This document shows positions 1 to 11,582 of a DNA stretch of 56,985 nucleotides, one piece after another (the first letter of the stretch is position 1; every line of letters starts with the position of its first letter). Under the pieces are notes generated by a model. The model searched no databases, was not told the DNA's origin, and was given only the letters and a program-made list of their open reading frames with translations. This DNA is from Diphasiastrum complanatum. Taxonomy: Eukaryota; Streptophyta; Lycopodiopsida; Lycopodiales; Lycopodiaceae. The stretch covers positions 1 through 56,985 of the forward strand of contig MU833390.1 in the NCBI GenBank assembly GCA_029204225.1, given 5' to 3'. The position numbers were made by a program, and so were the translations under genes.

Positions 1-398
1 ACTAGGAACTCTCACACATGCCAGACCAGTGACTCAGCAGTAGCTTGAGCTCTTCTTCTTGTATATATAGTGCCTCATTTGGTCATAATGAACATGGAAG
101 CTAAATCTTGGTTTTGGTGCATTTTTTGAGTAATCTCTCTATTTGTCTTGTGTTTTTATGCATTGATTGGGTTCTAAGCTTAGTATACTCTATTCTCAGC
201 TTGTTTCCATACTCTGACAGGTTTTCACACGTGTGAAACCAACAAGTACAAGTTTTGATCAATAATGATTGTTCTTGTTAGATTTCTTGATGTAGATGTG
301 ATCTAAATGCTATCTAATATTGTGTAGATTGATATATTGATCTAATCTAACACTTAATCACACTTGTGGATCTGATTTAGATCCATTCTTGGTCCTTT
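1..398 (+). repeat. Probable LTR or leader remnant of a copia element
   Basis: Non-coding, T-rich sequence directly before a copia reverse-transcriptase fragment in the same orientation. It contains a perfect 16 bp palindrome at 223-238 with core CACACGTGTG. The same core recurs in copia LTRs near 19850 and 31381, so this is probably decayed LTR sequence. No TG/CA ends or second copy were found, so the boundaries are unknown. Confidence 0.35.
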
Positions 399-1360
399 TT
401 GTTGTACTTTGGCACCTACCTTGTTCACGAGCCGACGACTGTCGAAGAGGCACTTAGTCAGCCAAATTCAGATCTCTGGAAAGAAGCTATGGATAAAGAG
501 TATTCATCTCTTATCAAGAACCAGACACGGACGATTGTCGAATTATCTGCTAGCAAAAACGTAGTTGATTGCAAATGGATTTTTAAAGTCAAGTACAAAG
601 CAGACAGAAGCATCGACAGAAGAAAAGCCCGACTTGTCATCAGAGGATTTTCTCAAGTATACAACATCGATTACATTGAGACTTTCAGTCCAGTAGTCAA
701 GCATTATTCGGCTTTTATTATTGTTTGCTGCTGCTGCAGATTTGGAAATACATCAAATGGATGTACAAATAGCATATCTCAATGGAGTTATTGAAGAAGA
801 CATTTACATGGTGCAACCCGAAGGTTATATTATCGAGGGTAAACACAATCATGTGTGTAAACTCCATAAGGCATTTTATGGCTTGAAGCAATCTGCTTGA
901 GCATGGTTTCAAAGGATTAATACTTTCCTGATTGATCACGACTACACACCTAGCTCTTCAGATTCAAATGTTTGCTTCAAGACAGTGCAACAATCTTTTA
1001 TCATTATCACTTTGTATGTGGATGATACATTGCTTTTCAGCAACAGTACCGATCTAATAAAAGAAGCCAAGACAATGTTATGTTTTGAATTTGACATGAC
1101 CGATCTGGGCAAAGCTCATTTCTGCCTTGGTATTCAAATCCACACAGACAGAAATCGAAAGTTGATCTACATTACTCAACAGAGGTATATCTACAATATG
1201 TTAGTCAGATATAATCTGATTAATTGCAAGTTAGCTCTCTCACCAATGGAACTAGGTCTCAAACTGTCAAAGGACCAGTGTCCTCAAACAATTCAAGAGA
1301 AGGAACAGATGCGTGAGTATCCTTACCATTCTATTATAGGATCTCTTATTAATTAGATTT
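399..1360 (+). pseudogene. Ty1/copia reverse transcriptase fragment, broken
   Basis: Fragment of a copia Pol polyprotein covering the RT domain. The first block (399-794) carries the usual RT entry region, with CKWIFKVKYKADRSIDRRKARL and then ETFSPVVKH. An extra T in the run near 711-714 shifts the frame, and the conserved text (LEIHQMDVQIAYLNG) continues in another frame. In the block ending in the GLKQSA region, a TGA at 898-900 stands where copia RTs usually have Arg, which fits a CGA to TGA change. The third block (985-1356) carries the catalytic motif LYVDD and the FDMTDLGKAHFCLGIQI region, and stops within the RT/RNase H linker (YHSIIGSLIN). Gag, protease, integrase and RNase H are absent. 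It is a dead fragment resembling the element at 4757-11582. Confidence 0.9.
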
Positions 1361-1661
1361 CTTGCTTACTTTCTTGCTTTGTGGAATGTAGATGTGGATT
1401 AACTTTCTTGTTTCTTGATTTTGTAGTTTCAGCATGCAGGTAAACTATAGAGGCTGAGATTGTGGATCTGATTTGCGTATTTTCTAACAATCCTATCCTT
1501 GATTGTTCTTGGGTATTCCAAGCATAAAAAAATGGGTGTTTCTTGATCCTTGGGCTGCTAGAGTCCTATTAAGAAGTTAGCTTTCTTGTTTCTTGTTTCT
1601 TGTTTCTTGTTGAGTAGCTTAATCTTATTTTTGCATTATTCCCTGATTTCCTGAGATAGCT
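1361..1661. other. Intergenic, no gene seen
   Basis: AT-rich sequence with short runs of repeated TTTCTTGTTTCTTG near 1585-1610. The RT homology stops abruptly at about 1357. I see no coding signal or RNA gene. Confidence 0.5.
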
Positions 1662-1934
1662 TGGTAGATGGATTGTAGATTTGCTCTCGGTTCAAAACGT
1701 TGATCTATGTTGAGCTAGGATTGGTTGCATGGCTTGTAAATGCATATAGCTGAGTAACATAACCGTTTCATCCCACTAACAGACTGGAAACACACGTTGA
1801 GAGAAATACTTTTGCCTGGAAACCGTTCTAAACAAAAAAATTTAACTGTAAAGAATTGTAACCATCTGAAGTAACGAAGAGTAAGAAGAACGAAGAAGAA
1901 CCGTGTTCACAGATTTGGCTGGAATATGTGAACA
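1662..1934 (+). repeat. Left copy of ~275 bp direct repeat flanking ORF unit A
   Basis: It starts TGGTAGATGGATTGTAGATT and ends in GTGAACA. It matches 4236-4512 closely over the whole length, with scattered substitutions and small indels. The TG...CA ends and same orientation suggest short LTRs. However, no tRNA primer-binding site follows it, no polypurine tract precedes the right copy, and the flanking 5 bp do not match (TAGCT and AAAGG). Confidence 0.7.
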
Positions 1935-2004
1935 TTTGCTTCGAACTGCCTTCATGACTATGTTAAGAACAAGCAGTCGACAACGGTCCTAGGATATCTC
2001 ATGA

Positions 2005-4226
2005 TTGATATCACAACACCCCACCCATGTTAATTACCATGCCAACGCCGCCAACTTTACCACCGATACTTTCTTTGGGGGGGGAGGAGTGGGGAATCCC
2101 ATTCCCCAAGACACGGAAGCGGCCCAACACCCACAAGCCCAGCAAATCCATACCTTGGATACTTCACAATACTTTGATGCTACGGACCTGATGGAGATAA
2201 GTGATGGTGAACCAGAAAAAGAAGACCAGTCAGGAGGAAGTCTAACCCCCCCACTAACCACCACCACCACCACCACAACAACAACCACCATTGCTACCAA
2301 TATTATTTTTTCACTCCCTCCACCTCCATCTTCATTTCTTACACAACATTTATTTTTTGGATTGGCTTCACCATCTCACATCCTTGATCAGTACCCAACC
2401 ATCACTAACCCTGAGAAGCTCTCCGAAGTAGCTAAGCGCTCAATGATCGGCCTATCCAAAGCAAGCTACCACATGCATTGGTTGATAAGATAGCACCAAG
2501 TGCTCGAGAATAAGGTCTAGTACCAGAACCGAGAAATTGCGCAACAACAGAAGCTAGCCAAAGAAAGAAAAAAGGAGACAGAAAAAATCAGATCCGTGAT
2601 GGCCGGACAGAAGATCACTTTGGAAGAGGTCCAGCAGCAACCGAAGCACCAGATGGTCCAGATCGACCAACTACGAGACGGATCGTCGGGTGCAATGATA
2701 GTTGGTGCTCCTCTAATTAAGCCCGAGGACATACAGTTCCAGGCCCCATAGGCCATAGCCATTCAGATGGAGAAGTATGTGCAGTTGATCCAAAAACGGG
2801 AAGCCGAGAAAAGAAATTTCAAAAATATTGTGGCCAAACAGGAAAAGATCATCCTGGAGTCCCAAAAGCAGCTAGAAGATACAACAAAGGCCTTGCAACA
2901 AGTCTTGGACAAGGTGAACCAATTGTGGGACACGACGTGCAAGGCCCAAGCAAGCGCTCTTACAAAGAAACCACGGGACGATGATGGACATGACGGAACA
3001 GGCAATAAGGATGGGCAAACCTGACCATCAGATGGTAGCTCGGATCGGGTAGCCAGAGAGTCGAAGATGCTTCCGGAGCTTTTCCCCTTCCCCCTCCCAC
3101 TTTTAACCCCTCATCTTATTCTACTTTTGATTTTTCTGAAACATTCGTTCCAACTTACCCTATTTCTTCATCTTCCCTCTCTCCACCACCTCCTAGTAGA
3201 TTAATGGGCCCATCAAAAGATCTAGTTGACACGTACAAAGCCCGACGAGACGAGTTCCTTCAACAACTTTGCTCCCCCGACATGGCATACAATTTGTTAA
3301 ACCCACCACCTCCTAAACCTGTCAACCTCGCACCTCTCTCTTCAGATCACTCCATCCCTGACCTTCCAGAAATCAACACTGACATCGGGGGTGATGACTA
3401 CTTCCTGGTAGATCCATTGGAGTCAAGAAGATTCTCGCCCAGACAAGACACGGGTGGAACTGAGCCGTCTACGAGTGAGCGGGCAAAAGAAAAAGATACG
3501 GGCACTAAGGCCCTAGACGATTACCTGGCAAGGCCACCCCAACAATGTAGGGCAGCTTCTCCTACCAGGACAAGGGGCAAGATGGTTAATACCAAAGAAT
3601 CGGAAAAATTCGAAAGGAAATATCCTCCCAACATGAGGGGAGGTAGAGAGGAGATAGATCAAAGCCAATACTCCATCATGGCTGAGATCATTGCGGCACT
3701 GCAACTGCAACCTGAATGGCAGAGCAAGGTCTTAAAGGATAGTAGGCGGCTGCAAGAGTACCTGAGGGCACCGGCGTGGAAGCGAATTGATCCATTCTAC
3801 ATGTCGTTCAGACGAAGAAATTCATGGCCGACAAAAAAGCCACTAGTTGAATTGGTGAATTGGCCAGTGATTCCGGGAATTTCAGCCAGAATATCCCCGG
3901 ATGACCAGAGTTGTTGGACTTCGGGCACAACTACAAGACCAGTGCCGATCTATGCATGCAAGAAAGCGTCGAATATTGTTGATCCATGGCCTTTGTAATG
4001 CAGCAAGAATGTTTTTGGGATCGTAGTTTGGATCCAATCAAGATCAATCTCAATGTAGCCCTCCAGTCAGAGGAAGACCATGAGATGCTGGCCCGGCTAT
4101 ACTACAGAGCGACCTTCATGTCATCGCGATATGTCACCATGATAGAAGACTGACAGGAGATGGGCTTCATCGAAAAGATACGAGAGTACCTGGGGCCACT
4201 AAACTACAGAAGTAAGCTCCACTTCC
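2005..4226 (+). pseudogene. Unit A: decayed ORF of unknown family with coiled coil, homologous to unit B
   Basis: I do not recognise this protein. Reading across several stops and frame changes, it has an acidic start (EISDGEPEKEDQSGG near 2190-2240), a Pro/Thr-rich stretch with a (ACC)n threonine run at about 2258-2290, and a long coiled-coil region of Glu/Lys/Gln heptads (about 2400-2960, e.g. VAKQEKIILESQKQLEDTTK). A Pro/Ser-rich linker follows, then a C-terminal domain (about 3670-4200). The domain includes QLQPEWQSKVLKDSRRLQEY, NWPVIPGISARI and, after a frame change, LARLYYRATF. The same order and motifs occur in unit B at 12587-15631 (QPQSEWRQQLFERDPAAIRAY, NWPIIKSRIW, VARVYYRAAF). I infer a repeated, probably mobile gene family. 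No RT, integrase or transposase is visible. Its enclosure by direct repeats suggests a non-autonomous retroelement. Function is unknown. Confidence 0.6.
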
Positions 4227-4235
4227 AAGTGTTCT

Positions 4236-4512
4236 TGGTAGATAGATTGTAGATTTGCTCTCTGTTCAGAACGTTGATCTATGTTGAGTTAGGATTGGTT
4301 GCATGGCTTGTAAATGCATGTAGCTGAGTAACGTAACCATTTCATCCCACTGACAGGCTGGGAACACATGTTGTAACTGAGAAATACTTTTGCCTGGAAA
4401 TCGTTCTAAACAAAAAGATTTGATTATAAAGAACTGTAACCATCTGAAGTATCGAAGAGTAAGAAGAACGAAAAAGAAATGTATTCACAGATTTGGCTGG
4501 AATCTGTGAACA
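4236..4512 (+). repeat. Right copy of ~275 bp direct repeat flanking ORF unit A
   Basis: Same sequence and orientation as 1662-1934, beginning TGGTAGATAGATTGTAGATT and ending GTGAACA. It adjoins the decayed C-terminal domain of unit A. Confidence 0.7.
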
Positions 4513-4756
4513 AAAGGGAACGAGACAGATGAAGATGAGACTGCGGACATGCCTGGCATAACACACTACCATGGATCTTGAGCAACGATGAAGCTACGTG
4601 CATTGGAGTCACATGCGTGTGAGCTCGCCTTTGAGATTCGTCGATCGAATGCTTCACCACATTTGTCACTTCCGTTGTCAGGGTCTCCTGGGTGATCGCC
4701 GCTGATGCTCGCATCACGTATGTGGATGGTCAGCTCAGCTTCTGAAATATTATTTC

Positions 4757-6056
4757 TGTTGGCGGTAGTTTGTGTTTGTGATGGACAATGATGCCAACAG
4801 GAAAAGAAAGACAATTAATAAAAGCATAGTGATGACTGTGCTTAACATGAACATGGATTACTTAGAGAACAGAAGTTGCAAGCTGTTCTTTTCGGTTTCA
4901 AAAGGATTACCAGTGTAGGAGTCTTAGACTGCCATGAAAGAGAGATTGCAGAAAATGATCAGGCATCTTAGACAATACTAATAATCTAATTAAGAAGAGA
5001 ATGTGGAAATAATTCAGGTGTCAGAGACAGCCATACATTTCTCTTTATGTGATGGTTGCATAAGAGGAGTGAGAGTTTATTTCATTCAACAGAAATGCAA
5101 AAAGATATAGAACAATAGCGAATCTGTATAATAAAGTTGTAGTAACAACGATCAGACCGCAATACAGTTGCGCTGGATAAGTGCGTGATCCTACTTACAG
5201 ATTCAAAACAATTGCTACAATTTTGAATATATATATATATTCACTAACTCCGAGGAGTCAGCTATTGAAAGACCCATTCTGATCGTTTTATCTCTGTCAA
5301 ATCATCCTCTGATATATGATGACTTATAGTATTTTCAATCGCTCATTTACATTTATAACAACTGGAAAATCTTGTATTATTCTAGCTTTACATTTACAAG
5401 ATGGCTTAACAGCTGATTAACTGACTACTTAGAACAATTGTTATTGGAGAATGAAGACGTAGATAGCCTGTGAGGAATTCCGTGTATTTTTGTAGAGTGT
5501 TGGGTTTTTCGCCTATGTAGAATCCCGTGTAAAGCTGCAGTGTCGGGTTTTTTGCCTGTGTAGAAACCAGTGTAAAACTGCAATGTCGGGTTTTTTGCTT
5601 GAGTAGAAACTCGTGTAAAAATGTAGTGTCGTCTGTCATAAACTGCATGTAAAAATGCAGTGTCGCTTTTTTGCAAATTGTCGCCTATCATAAACTGCAT
5701 GTAAAAATGTAGTGTCACTTTTTTGCAAATTGTCGCCTATCAAAAAATGTGAGGAAAAATGCAGTGTCGCATTTTTCGCTAAATAGTGTCACATTTCTGG
5801 AAGTGCCTAAATGGCCTAAAATCCAATTTAGGATCAATGTGACAAAACACTTAGTTGCTCAGGATGTCTTGAAGGTAAAATGGCGATAGTGTCGGGTGTC
5901 AAGTTTTTTGCTTGTGGAAAAATCTGAGTTAAAATGCAGACTGTAGCGACAATCAGTTCAAATATGCAGACTGTTGAAAAATAGTTCATAGAGAGTAAAA
6001 TTGAGAGAAGGAAGGAGGGCAGTTAAGAAGAGTAGGAGTAAGATTAAACTCCAACA
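4757..6056 (-). repeat. 3' LTR of the copia element
   Basis: A 1300 bp LTR beginning TGTTGGCGG and ending CCAACA in plus-strand coordinates. It aligns along its length with 10163-11582. It contains an (AT)n run near 5228-5240 where the other LTR has 44 CT repeats, and a minisatellite at 5460-5770. Confidence 0.9.
5460..5770 (-). repeat. Minisatellite inside the LTR (U3 side)
   Basis: About six imperfect units of roughly 50 bp. The first set repeats the theme GTGTAGAAACC-GTGTAAAACTGCAGTGTCGGGTTTTTTGCC. The second repeats ATAAACTGCATGTAAAAATGCAGTGTCGCTTTTTTGCAAATTGTCGCC. The same array is present at about 10975-11290 and, reversed and shortened, at 34150-34330, so it belongs to the LTR family. 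On the minus strand it lies in the upstream (U3) half, where promoter and enhancer sites would be. Confidence 0.85.
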
Positions 6057-6070
6057 CTCTCCCTTAAGCT
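6057..6070 (-). other. Polypurine tract of the copia element
   Basis: On the minus strand this reads AGCTTAAGGGAGAG directly before the 3' LTR start TGTTGGAG. That is the expected plus-strand priming site. Confidence 0.75.
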
Positions 6071-6406
6071 TATTGCTATGAATCTAAACTACAATTGAGA
6101 TTTATCATTTCTACTAAGGTAGAATGTTTCTCTCTTAGACAAAGGCTTTGTCAAAATATCAGCCAATATACTGTCTGTATGACAGTAACTTAGTACAACA
6201 TCTTGGCTTTGAACTTTTTCTCTAAGAAAATGGAACTGAACTTCTATGTGTTTAGTTCTAGTATGAGTTCGTGGGTTCAGAGATAGGATTATGCAGCTTT
6301 GATTGTCGCACTGGAGTATTGTTGGACCAATCTATGGGAATTGCAGATCCCGCCTTCTTAGCCAAAATATCTCCTTCACTACTGATGTAGCTACAACATA
6401 TTCGGA

Positions 6407-6913
6407 TTATGTGGAGGACAACGAAATGCATTTCTGCTTTATGCTATTCCATGACATGGGTCCTCCTGCAAGGAACACATCCACGTCTCCTGCCCAATCT
6501 GAATCTGAATATGTAGTCAGTGTGAGTGCAGCTTCTGTATTACCATTGTAGCTCAAAGCATAGTTATTTGAATCTTGAATGTACCTCATAACTCTTTGCA
6601 GAGCTTTCCAGTGTTGTAAGCCTGGATTGGACATGTATTGAGACAGTGTGCTTACTACATATACTAGATCAGGTCATGTGTAGACCATAGAATACATTAT
6701 AGATCCTATGACATACTGATAAGGATACCTGCACATTTCTTGCTGATCTGCTTGAGTTTTGGGGCACATGTCTTTGGACAGCTTAGATCCTGGATTCATA
6801 GGTGTGTCTATGGGCTTGCAGTCCTCCATGCCATATTTGCAAAGTACATTGTTTAGATAGGACTCTTGGCTTATAGTAATCCTTCTGCCTGCACGATCTC
6901 CGTGAATCTCCAT
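6407..6913 (-). pseudogene. Copia RNase H and RT tail, broken
   Basis: Minus-strand remnant of the Pol C-terminus. It holds the RT/RNase H linker (LSKDMCPKTQADQQEMCRYPY, QYVIGSIMYSMVYT), then a frame change, then RNase H with LQRVMRYIQDSNNYALSYNG and the YSDSDWAG motif that supplies a catalytic Asp. Downstream, the SCEAEY-type and tRNA-like C-terminal portions are degraded before the polypurine tract. It belongs to the 4757-11582 element. Confidence 0.85.
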
Positions 6914-6929
6914 CCCCAGTAGGTAATGG

Positions 6930-7925
6930 ACTGGGCCTAAGGCCTAAATTAGTCATCTCAAATTTTGATGAAAGCAGAGATTTGGTTTCTTGTAATAACT
7001 GATTTGAATTGTTGATAATTAAGGAATCATCAACATATAATGTTACTATAACATAGGTTGATCCTTTTCGTTTGAGATATACATTAGAGTCTGCGGAGCA
7101 AGAAGTGAAGTTATGCTGCAACAAGAAGTGATTTATTCTATCATACTAGGCCTTGGGAGCTTGCTTAAGACCATATAATGCCTTATGCAATTTACATACC
7201 AAATGCTCTTTGCCTTGAAGGACATAACCTTTTGGTTGCTAAATGAATATGTCTTCTTGTATATATCCATGTAGGAATGTCGTTAAGACCTCCATATGGT
7301 GAATGTACAGATTCCCTACAGCAGCTATAGCCAGCAAGGTGCGAATAGATTGATGCTTTACCACTGGACTGAAGGTGTCAGTGTAATCTATTCCATAAAC
7401 TTGCTCAAATCCTTTAACCACTAAACGAGCTTTCCATTTGGATATTGATCCATCTGGCTTAAGCTTTAGCTTGAAGATCCATTTAGAGTCAATAGGCTTT
7501 ATACTTGCAGGAGGATTAACAAGATTTCAGGTCTTGTTCTTCATCAAGGAATGGTACTCAGCATCAATGGCAGCTTTCCATTCATCTGCATTGGGCATTG
7601 ACAGTGCTTTTGCAACTGGCAGGTTCATCATGACTGATGAACGCTTGAGGGACAAAATGATCAGGTTATTGTCGTTGTCTTGCAGACCTTCGAACTGCAG
7701 GTGCTTAAGTGGATGTTTCTCATGTGTTGATTGGGATAGCTTTAGCTTGTGGTTGAACAGTCGTGGGTCTAGGCCCATCGATGGTAAATGGAGCTGTTGG
7801 GACAAACTCCTACGTTTGAACATTCGTAGGTCGATGCCTATCGATGGAGAATGGAGCTGCCGTGACAGAGTCCTACATTGGCTGCTTCTACTTGAAATTA
7901 TGGAATTTGTCTTCAAGAAAGACAA
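6930..7925 (-). pseudogene. Copia reverse transcriptase, broken
   Basis: Minus-strand RT domain of the 4757-11582 element in several frames. From its N-terminus it shows SMPNADEWKAAIDAEYHSLM (7527-7925), a degenerate block equivalent to CKW.FK..., then VKGFEQVYGIDYTDTFSPVV (7239-7421). The catalytic loop VTLYVDDSLIINNSN lies in 6783-7124. The YVDD motif is intact, but frameshifts and stops separate every block, so no active enzyme can be made. Confidence 0.88.
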
Positions 7926-8882
7926 CTTTGCGATTGATTGAGATCTGACCTATATCAATATCATATATACGATATGCCTTATGTGATATTGAATAGTCGA
8001 TGAAAATATACTTACGGCTTACTGGTTCTAGCTTAAATCTCAGATCAGACGGTATTTGAGCATAACATAGACATCCAAATACACATAAGTGTTTCAGACT
8101 TGGTTTGTAGCCGTAGTAGGCTTCAAACGGTGTCTTGGAGTCGACTGCCTTCATGCTGGAATAATTTTGCAGATAGCAAGCTATAGAAATTGCTTCAACC
8201 CAAAAATTCTAGGGTAATTGAGTGTTGACAGTCATGGATCGTACAACTTCCAGTAATTTTCTGTTCTTTCGCTCAGCTATGCCATTCTGCTGTGGAGTGT
8301 AGCAGGCTATGAACAAATGGTGCACGCCACATGATGAAAGTAGTCCACCATTTCATTTGATAGATATTTTCTCCCTGAATTAGACCTTGATTCTCTAAAC
8401 ATTCTGATTCTCAGCATATTGTTTGAATTCTTTGAATCATTTGAATGCTTCTGACTTGTTCTTTATGAACATGACTCTGGTGAATCGGGAGAAGTCATCA
8501 ATTAATGTAATGAAATATAGAGATTGACCCAATGAGGGTATGCTCATAGGACCACATAGGTCACTGTGAATAAGTGATAGAATGGACTTCGCTCTCTTGG
8601 CTTGTCCTCTTGGAAATTAAGTTCTAGGTTGTTTCCTAGTAAACAGTTTTCACACACAGTTTGATTAGCTGTGGTAACAACATTGATATTCATGTCCTTG
8701 ACCATTTTGTTATGATGCATGTACAAGATTGAACGCAGGTTTAAATGACCTAGTCTTTGATGCCAAACATGAGCATATGTACTACTCACAGAAAGTGCAT
8801 AATCGTGACTCAGAATATACAAATTTTCTACTCTGTGTGCAGAGAGGATTTCATTGGAGCTCTCATCAAAATAGTACATCAA
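7888..8882 (-). pseudogene. Copia integrase, broken
   Basis: Minus-strand integrase of the same element. The N-terminal zinc-binding region is visible as HVWHQRLGHLN with CENCLLGN (8544-8882). The C-terminal part near 7888-8154 has TPFEAYYGYKPSLKHLCVFG followed by SRKYIFIDYS, the usual end of copia integrase cores. The central catalytic part (about 8160-8540) retains weak similarity, including a reversed AERKNRKLLEV-like segment, but is out of frame. Confidence 0.85.
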
Positions 8883-9094
8883 CTAGCGATAAACAAAGCC
8901 CTATAGCCTTGATCAGTGATCTTGCTAATAGATAATAAATTCTTTGTCAACTTGGGTATGTAAAGTACACCATCTAACTGTCTAGTGATGTCATCAAGGA
9001 ACCATAGTGGCCTTTGACTTTGTGGGAGCTTGAGTAGCCAAAGAAAATATACTTTCAGTCCATTGTTGTGAGAGTAGAAGACAGGTTCTTACAT

Positions 9095-9150
9095 GGCGTC
9101 ATGTGCTGTGAAGCACCTGAATCAAGATACCATTGATAGGCATCTCTACT
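9095..9150 (-). pseudogene. Copia aspartic protease active-site region
   Basis: On the minus strand this reads YQWYLDSGASQHMT, the retropepsin active-site motif (DSGA) in its usual copia context. The flanking protease sequence is frameshifted. It lies between gag and integrase as expected. Confidence 0.8.
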
Positions 9151-9519
9151 GGGTTGATCTTGTACCATCAGCGCCTTGTCCTCTTCTTGTGAATTTCTGA
9201 CAATGTCAGAGCCTCCCTCTTGGTGCTGCTGCACCTTCTTCCTCGCTTCATTGTGCTTGAGAATATGACGATCCTTTATGTCGCGATTGGATCTTTTTTA
9301 ATACCTACAAAAGAGTCTGGTCTTGGATGATTGTGGTTGACTGTGCTGCTACTACTGTTATTGCATGGAGACTAGCTACTCCACCTTCGTCTTCTTGTCC
9401 TTGAAGTTCTTCTTCTTCTTGGACTGTTGCTTATTAGAGTACAGTGCCATTGACTTGGTACTCATTGTGGATAAGCTTTTTCTCCTGACTTCTTCCTGCA
9501 ATGGGCTTGCTGTCAGCTT

Positions 9520-10044
9520 CTAGAGAGACAACGCATGAGTATTGCTCATTAGCAATATTAGGTTCTCGTAGGAGGATGGAAGACTGGTGAGAAGAGACAT
9601 AGTTGAGTCTTCTTCTGAAATAGGGGAACCTATGGCAGCAAGTTGATTCAGCAACTGTTTGAATTCATTTACGTGATCACTGACTGAGGTGCCTTTGCTC
9701 ATCTTGAGTGTAAGCACCTTCTTCCTCAGAAAGAGACGAGTCGATACATCTGAAGTCTCGTAGATACTTGTTAGGATATCCCACGCTTCTTTGGAGGTGG
9801 TGCTGTTTGATACGTGAGAGATTTGAGTGTTTTTCAGATTCAAGGATACAATTGCAAGTGCTTTGCCATCCTTTTCTTCCCATGCTGGAAGCAGTTCAGG
9901 TTCTGCCGGTCTGGCTATAGAACCATTTACATATCCCCATATCTCCTTCTCGATTAAGATCATCCTCATCTTGAACTTCCGCATGTGGAAATCATCTCCA
10001 TTGAATTTGTTGATCAAGCGGATCTCTGAGGTTGAACCTTCCAT
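9520..10044 (-). pseudogene. Copia Gag (UBN2-type), truncated by frameshift
   Basis: Gag-like coat protein start of the copia element; the RNA is normally packaged in particles made of this protein. The Met at 10044 (MEGSTSEIRLINKFNGDDFH) is chosen because it begins the conserved Gag text; the open frame extends 23 codons further upstream without conserved sequence. The body shows WGYVNGSIARP, SKEAWDILTSIYE and VSDHVNEFKQLLNQLAAIG, typical of UBN2/gag-polypeptide domains of copia. The frame ends at 9520 and the zinc-knuckle part is lost to frame changes. The tRNA primer-binding site lies about 100 bp upstream. Confidence 0.88.
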
Positions 10045-10146
10045 TAGAACAGAGATTGAACACAAACAGAATGAACTAGCTCTATAAAATAAGAATGTAT
10101 TAAGTTCTATCATAAATCCTAGACTCTAGTAATCCAATAAACCAGT

Positions 10147-10158
10147 GCTCTAATACCA
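10147..10158 (-). other. Primer-binding site for initiator tRNA-Met
   Basis: Minus strand reads TGGTATTAGAGC, one base from the usual plant copia site TGGTATCAGAGC, four bases inside the 5' LTR. Confidence 0.85.
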
Positions 10159-10162
10159 CATA

Positions 10163-10647
10163 TGTTGGTGATAATTTGTGTTTGTGATGGACGGTGATGC
10201 CAATAGGAAAAGAAAGATGATTAATGAAATCACAGTGATGACTGTGCTTAACAGGAACGTGGATTACTTAGAGAACAAAGGCTGTGAGCTATTCTTTTTG
10301 GTTTCAAAAGGATTATCAGTGTAGCAGTCTTAGACTGCCATGAAAGAGAGATTGCAGAAAATGATTAGGTGTCTCCGACAGCCATGCGATCCTCTAATAT
10401 TGATAATTTGATTAAGAAGAGAATGTAGATATAATTCAGGCATCAAAGACAGCCATACATTTATCTTTATGTGATGTTTGCGTAAGAGGAGTGAGAGTTA
10501 ATTTCATTCAACAAAAATGCAAAAAGATGTAGAACAGTAGCGAATCCGTATAATAAAGGTGTAGTAACAACAATTAGACCACAATACAGTTGCGCTGGGT
10601 AAGCGTGTGATCCTACTTACAGATTCAAAACAATTGCTACAGTTCTG

Positions 10648-10739
<92 letters not shown>

Positions 10740-11582
10740 ATCACTAGCTCTAAGGAGTCAGCTACTTAAAGACCCGTTCTAGTCGTTTTATCTCTATCAG
10801 ATCATCCTCTTATATATGATGACTTGTAATATCTTCAATCGCTCATTTCTATTTATAGTAACTAGAAGATCTTGAATTATTCTAGCTTTACATTTACAAG
10901 ATTGCTGATTAACTAACTAATTAGAACAGTTGTTATTGGAGCGTGAAGACGTAGACAGCCTATGAGGAATCTTGTGTATTTCTGTAGAGTGTCGGATTTT
11001 TCGCCTGTGTAGAATCTTGTGTAAAACTGCAGTGTCAGGTTTTTCACTTGTGTAGAAACCCGTGTAAAACTGTAGTGTCAGTTTTTTTGCCTGTGTAGAA
11101 ACATGTGTAAAACTGTAGTGTCGTCTTTTTTGCAAAGTGTCGCCTGTCATATTGCATGTAAAAATGCAGTGTCCCTTTTTTGCAAATTGTCGCCTGTCAT
11201 AAACTGCATGTAAAGATGCAGTGTCTTTTTTTTTTGCAAATCGTCGCCTATTAGAAAATGCGAGAAAAAATATAGTGTCACATTTTTCACAAAATATTGT
11301 CGCATTTCTGGAAGTGCCTAAATGGCCTAAAAATCAATTTAGGATCAGTGTCGCAAAACACTTAGTTGCTTAGGATGGCCTGAAGGTAAAATGATGATAA
11401 TGTCGGGTGTTGGGTTTTTCGCCTGTGGAAAAACCTGAGTAAAAATGTAGACTGTAGCGACAATCAGTTCAAATATGCAGACTGTTGAAAAACATATCAT
11501 TTTCTACAGGTTTCATTTGAGAGAGTAAAATTGAGAGAAGGAGGGCAGTTAGGAAGAGTAGGAGTAAGACTAAAATCCAACA
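10163..11582 (-). repeat. 5' LTR of the copia element
   Basis: A 1420 bp LTR, TGTTGGTGAT...CCAACA on the plus strand. It is longer than its partner at 4757-6056, mainly because of the 88 bp CT run. It carries the same U3 minisatellite (about 10975-11290). Confidence 0.9.
10651..10738. repeat. (CT)44 microsatellite in the 5' LTR
   Basis: Perfect CT dinucleotide run of 88 bp. The matching site in the 3' LTR (5228-5240) is a short AT run, and in the third LTR fragment (about 34562-34580) it is a mixed TA/GA run. Confidence 0.98.

Larger units (their letters stand above)
4757..11582 (-). mobile_element. Complete but dead Ty1/copia LTR retrotransposon
   Basis: A structurally complete copia element read on the minus strand. 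LTRs at 10163-11582 (5') and 4757-6056 (3') both run TGTTGG...CCAACA on the plus strand. Directly inside the 5' LTR is a primer-binding site for initiator tRNA-Met; directly inside the 3' LTR is a polypurine tract. Between them the order is gag, protease, integrase, RT, RNase H, which defines copia. The flanking 5 bp are ATTTC (4752-4756) and ATTTT (11583-11587), a target-site duplication with one mismatch. The frame is broken in every domain and the LTRs differ by many substitutions and a microsatellite expansion, so the element is old and inactive. A reversed LTR fragment of the same family lies at 34145-35009. Confidence 0.9.

Noticed and set aside
5460-5770. CRISPR-like array of ~50 bp units
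   Set aside because: The units are head-to-tail degenerate copies without unique spacers and occur in each LTR copy of a plant retrotransposon.
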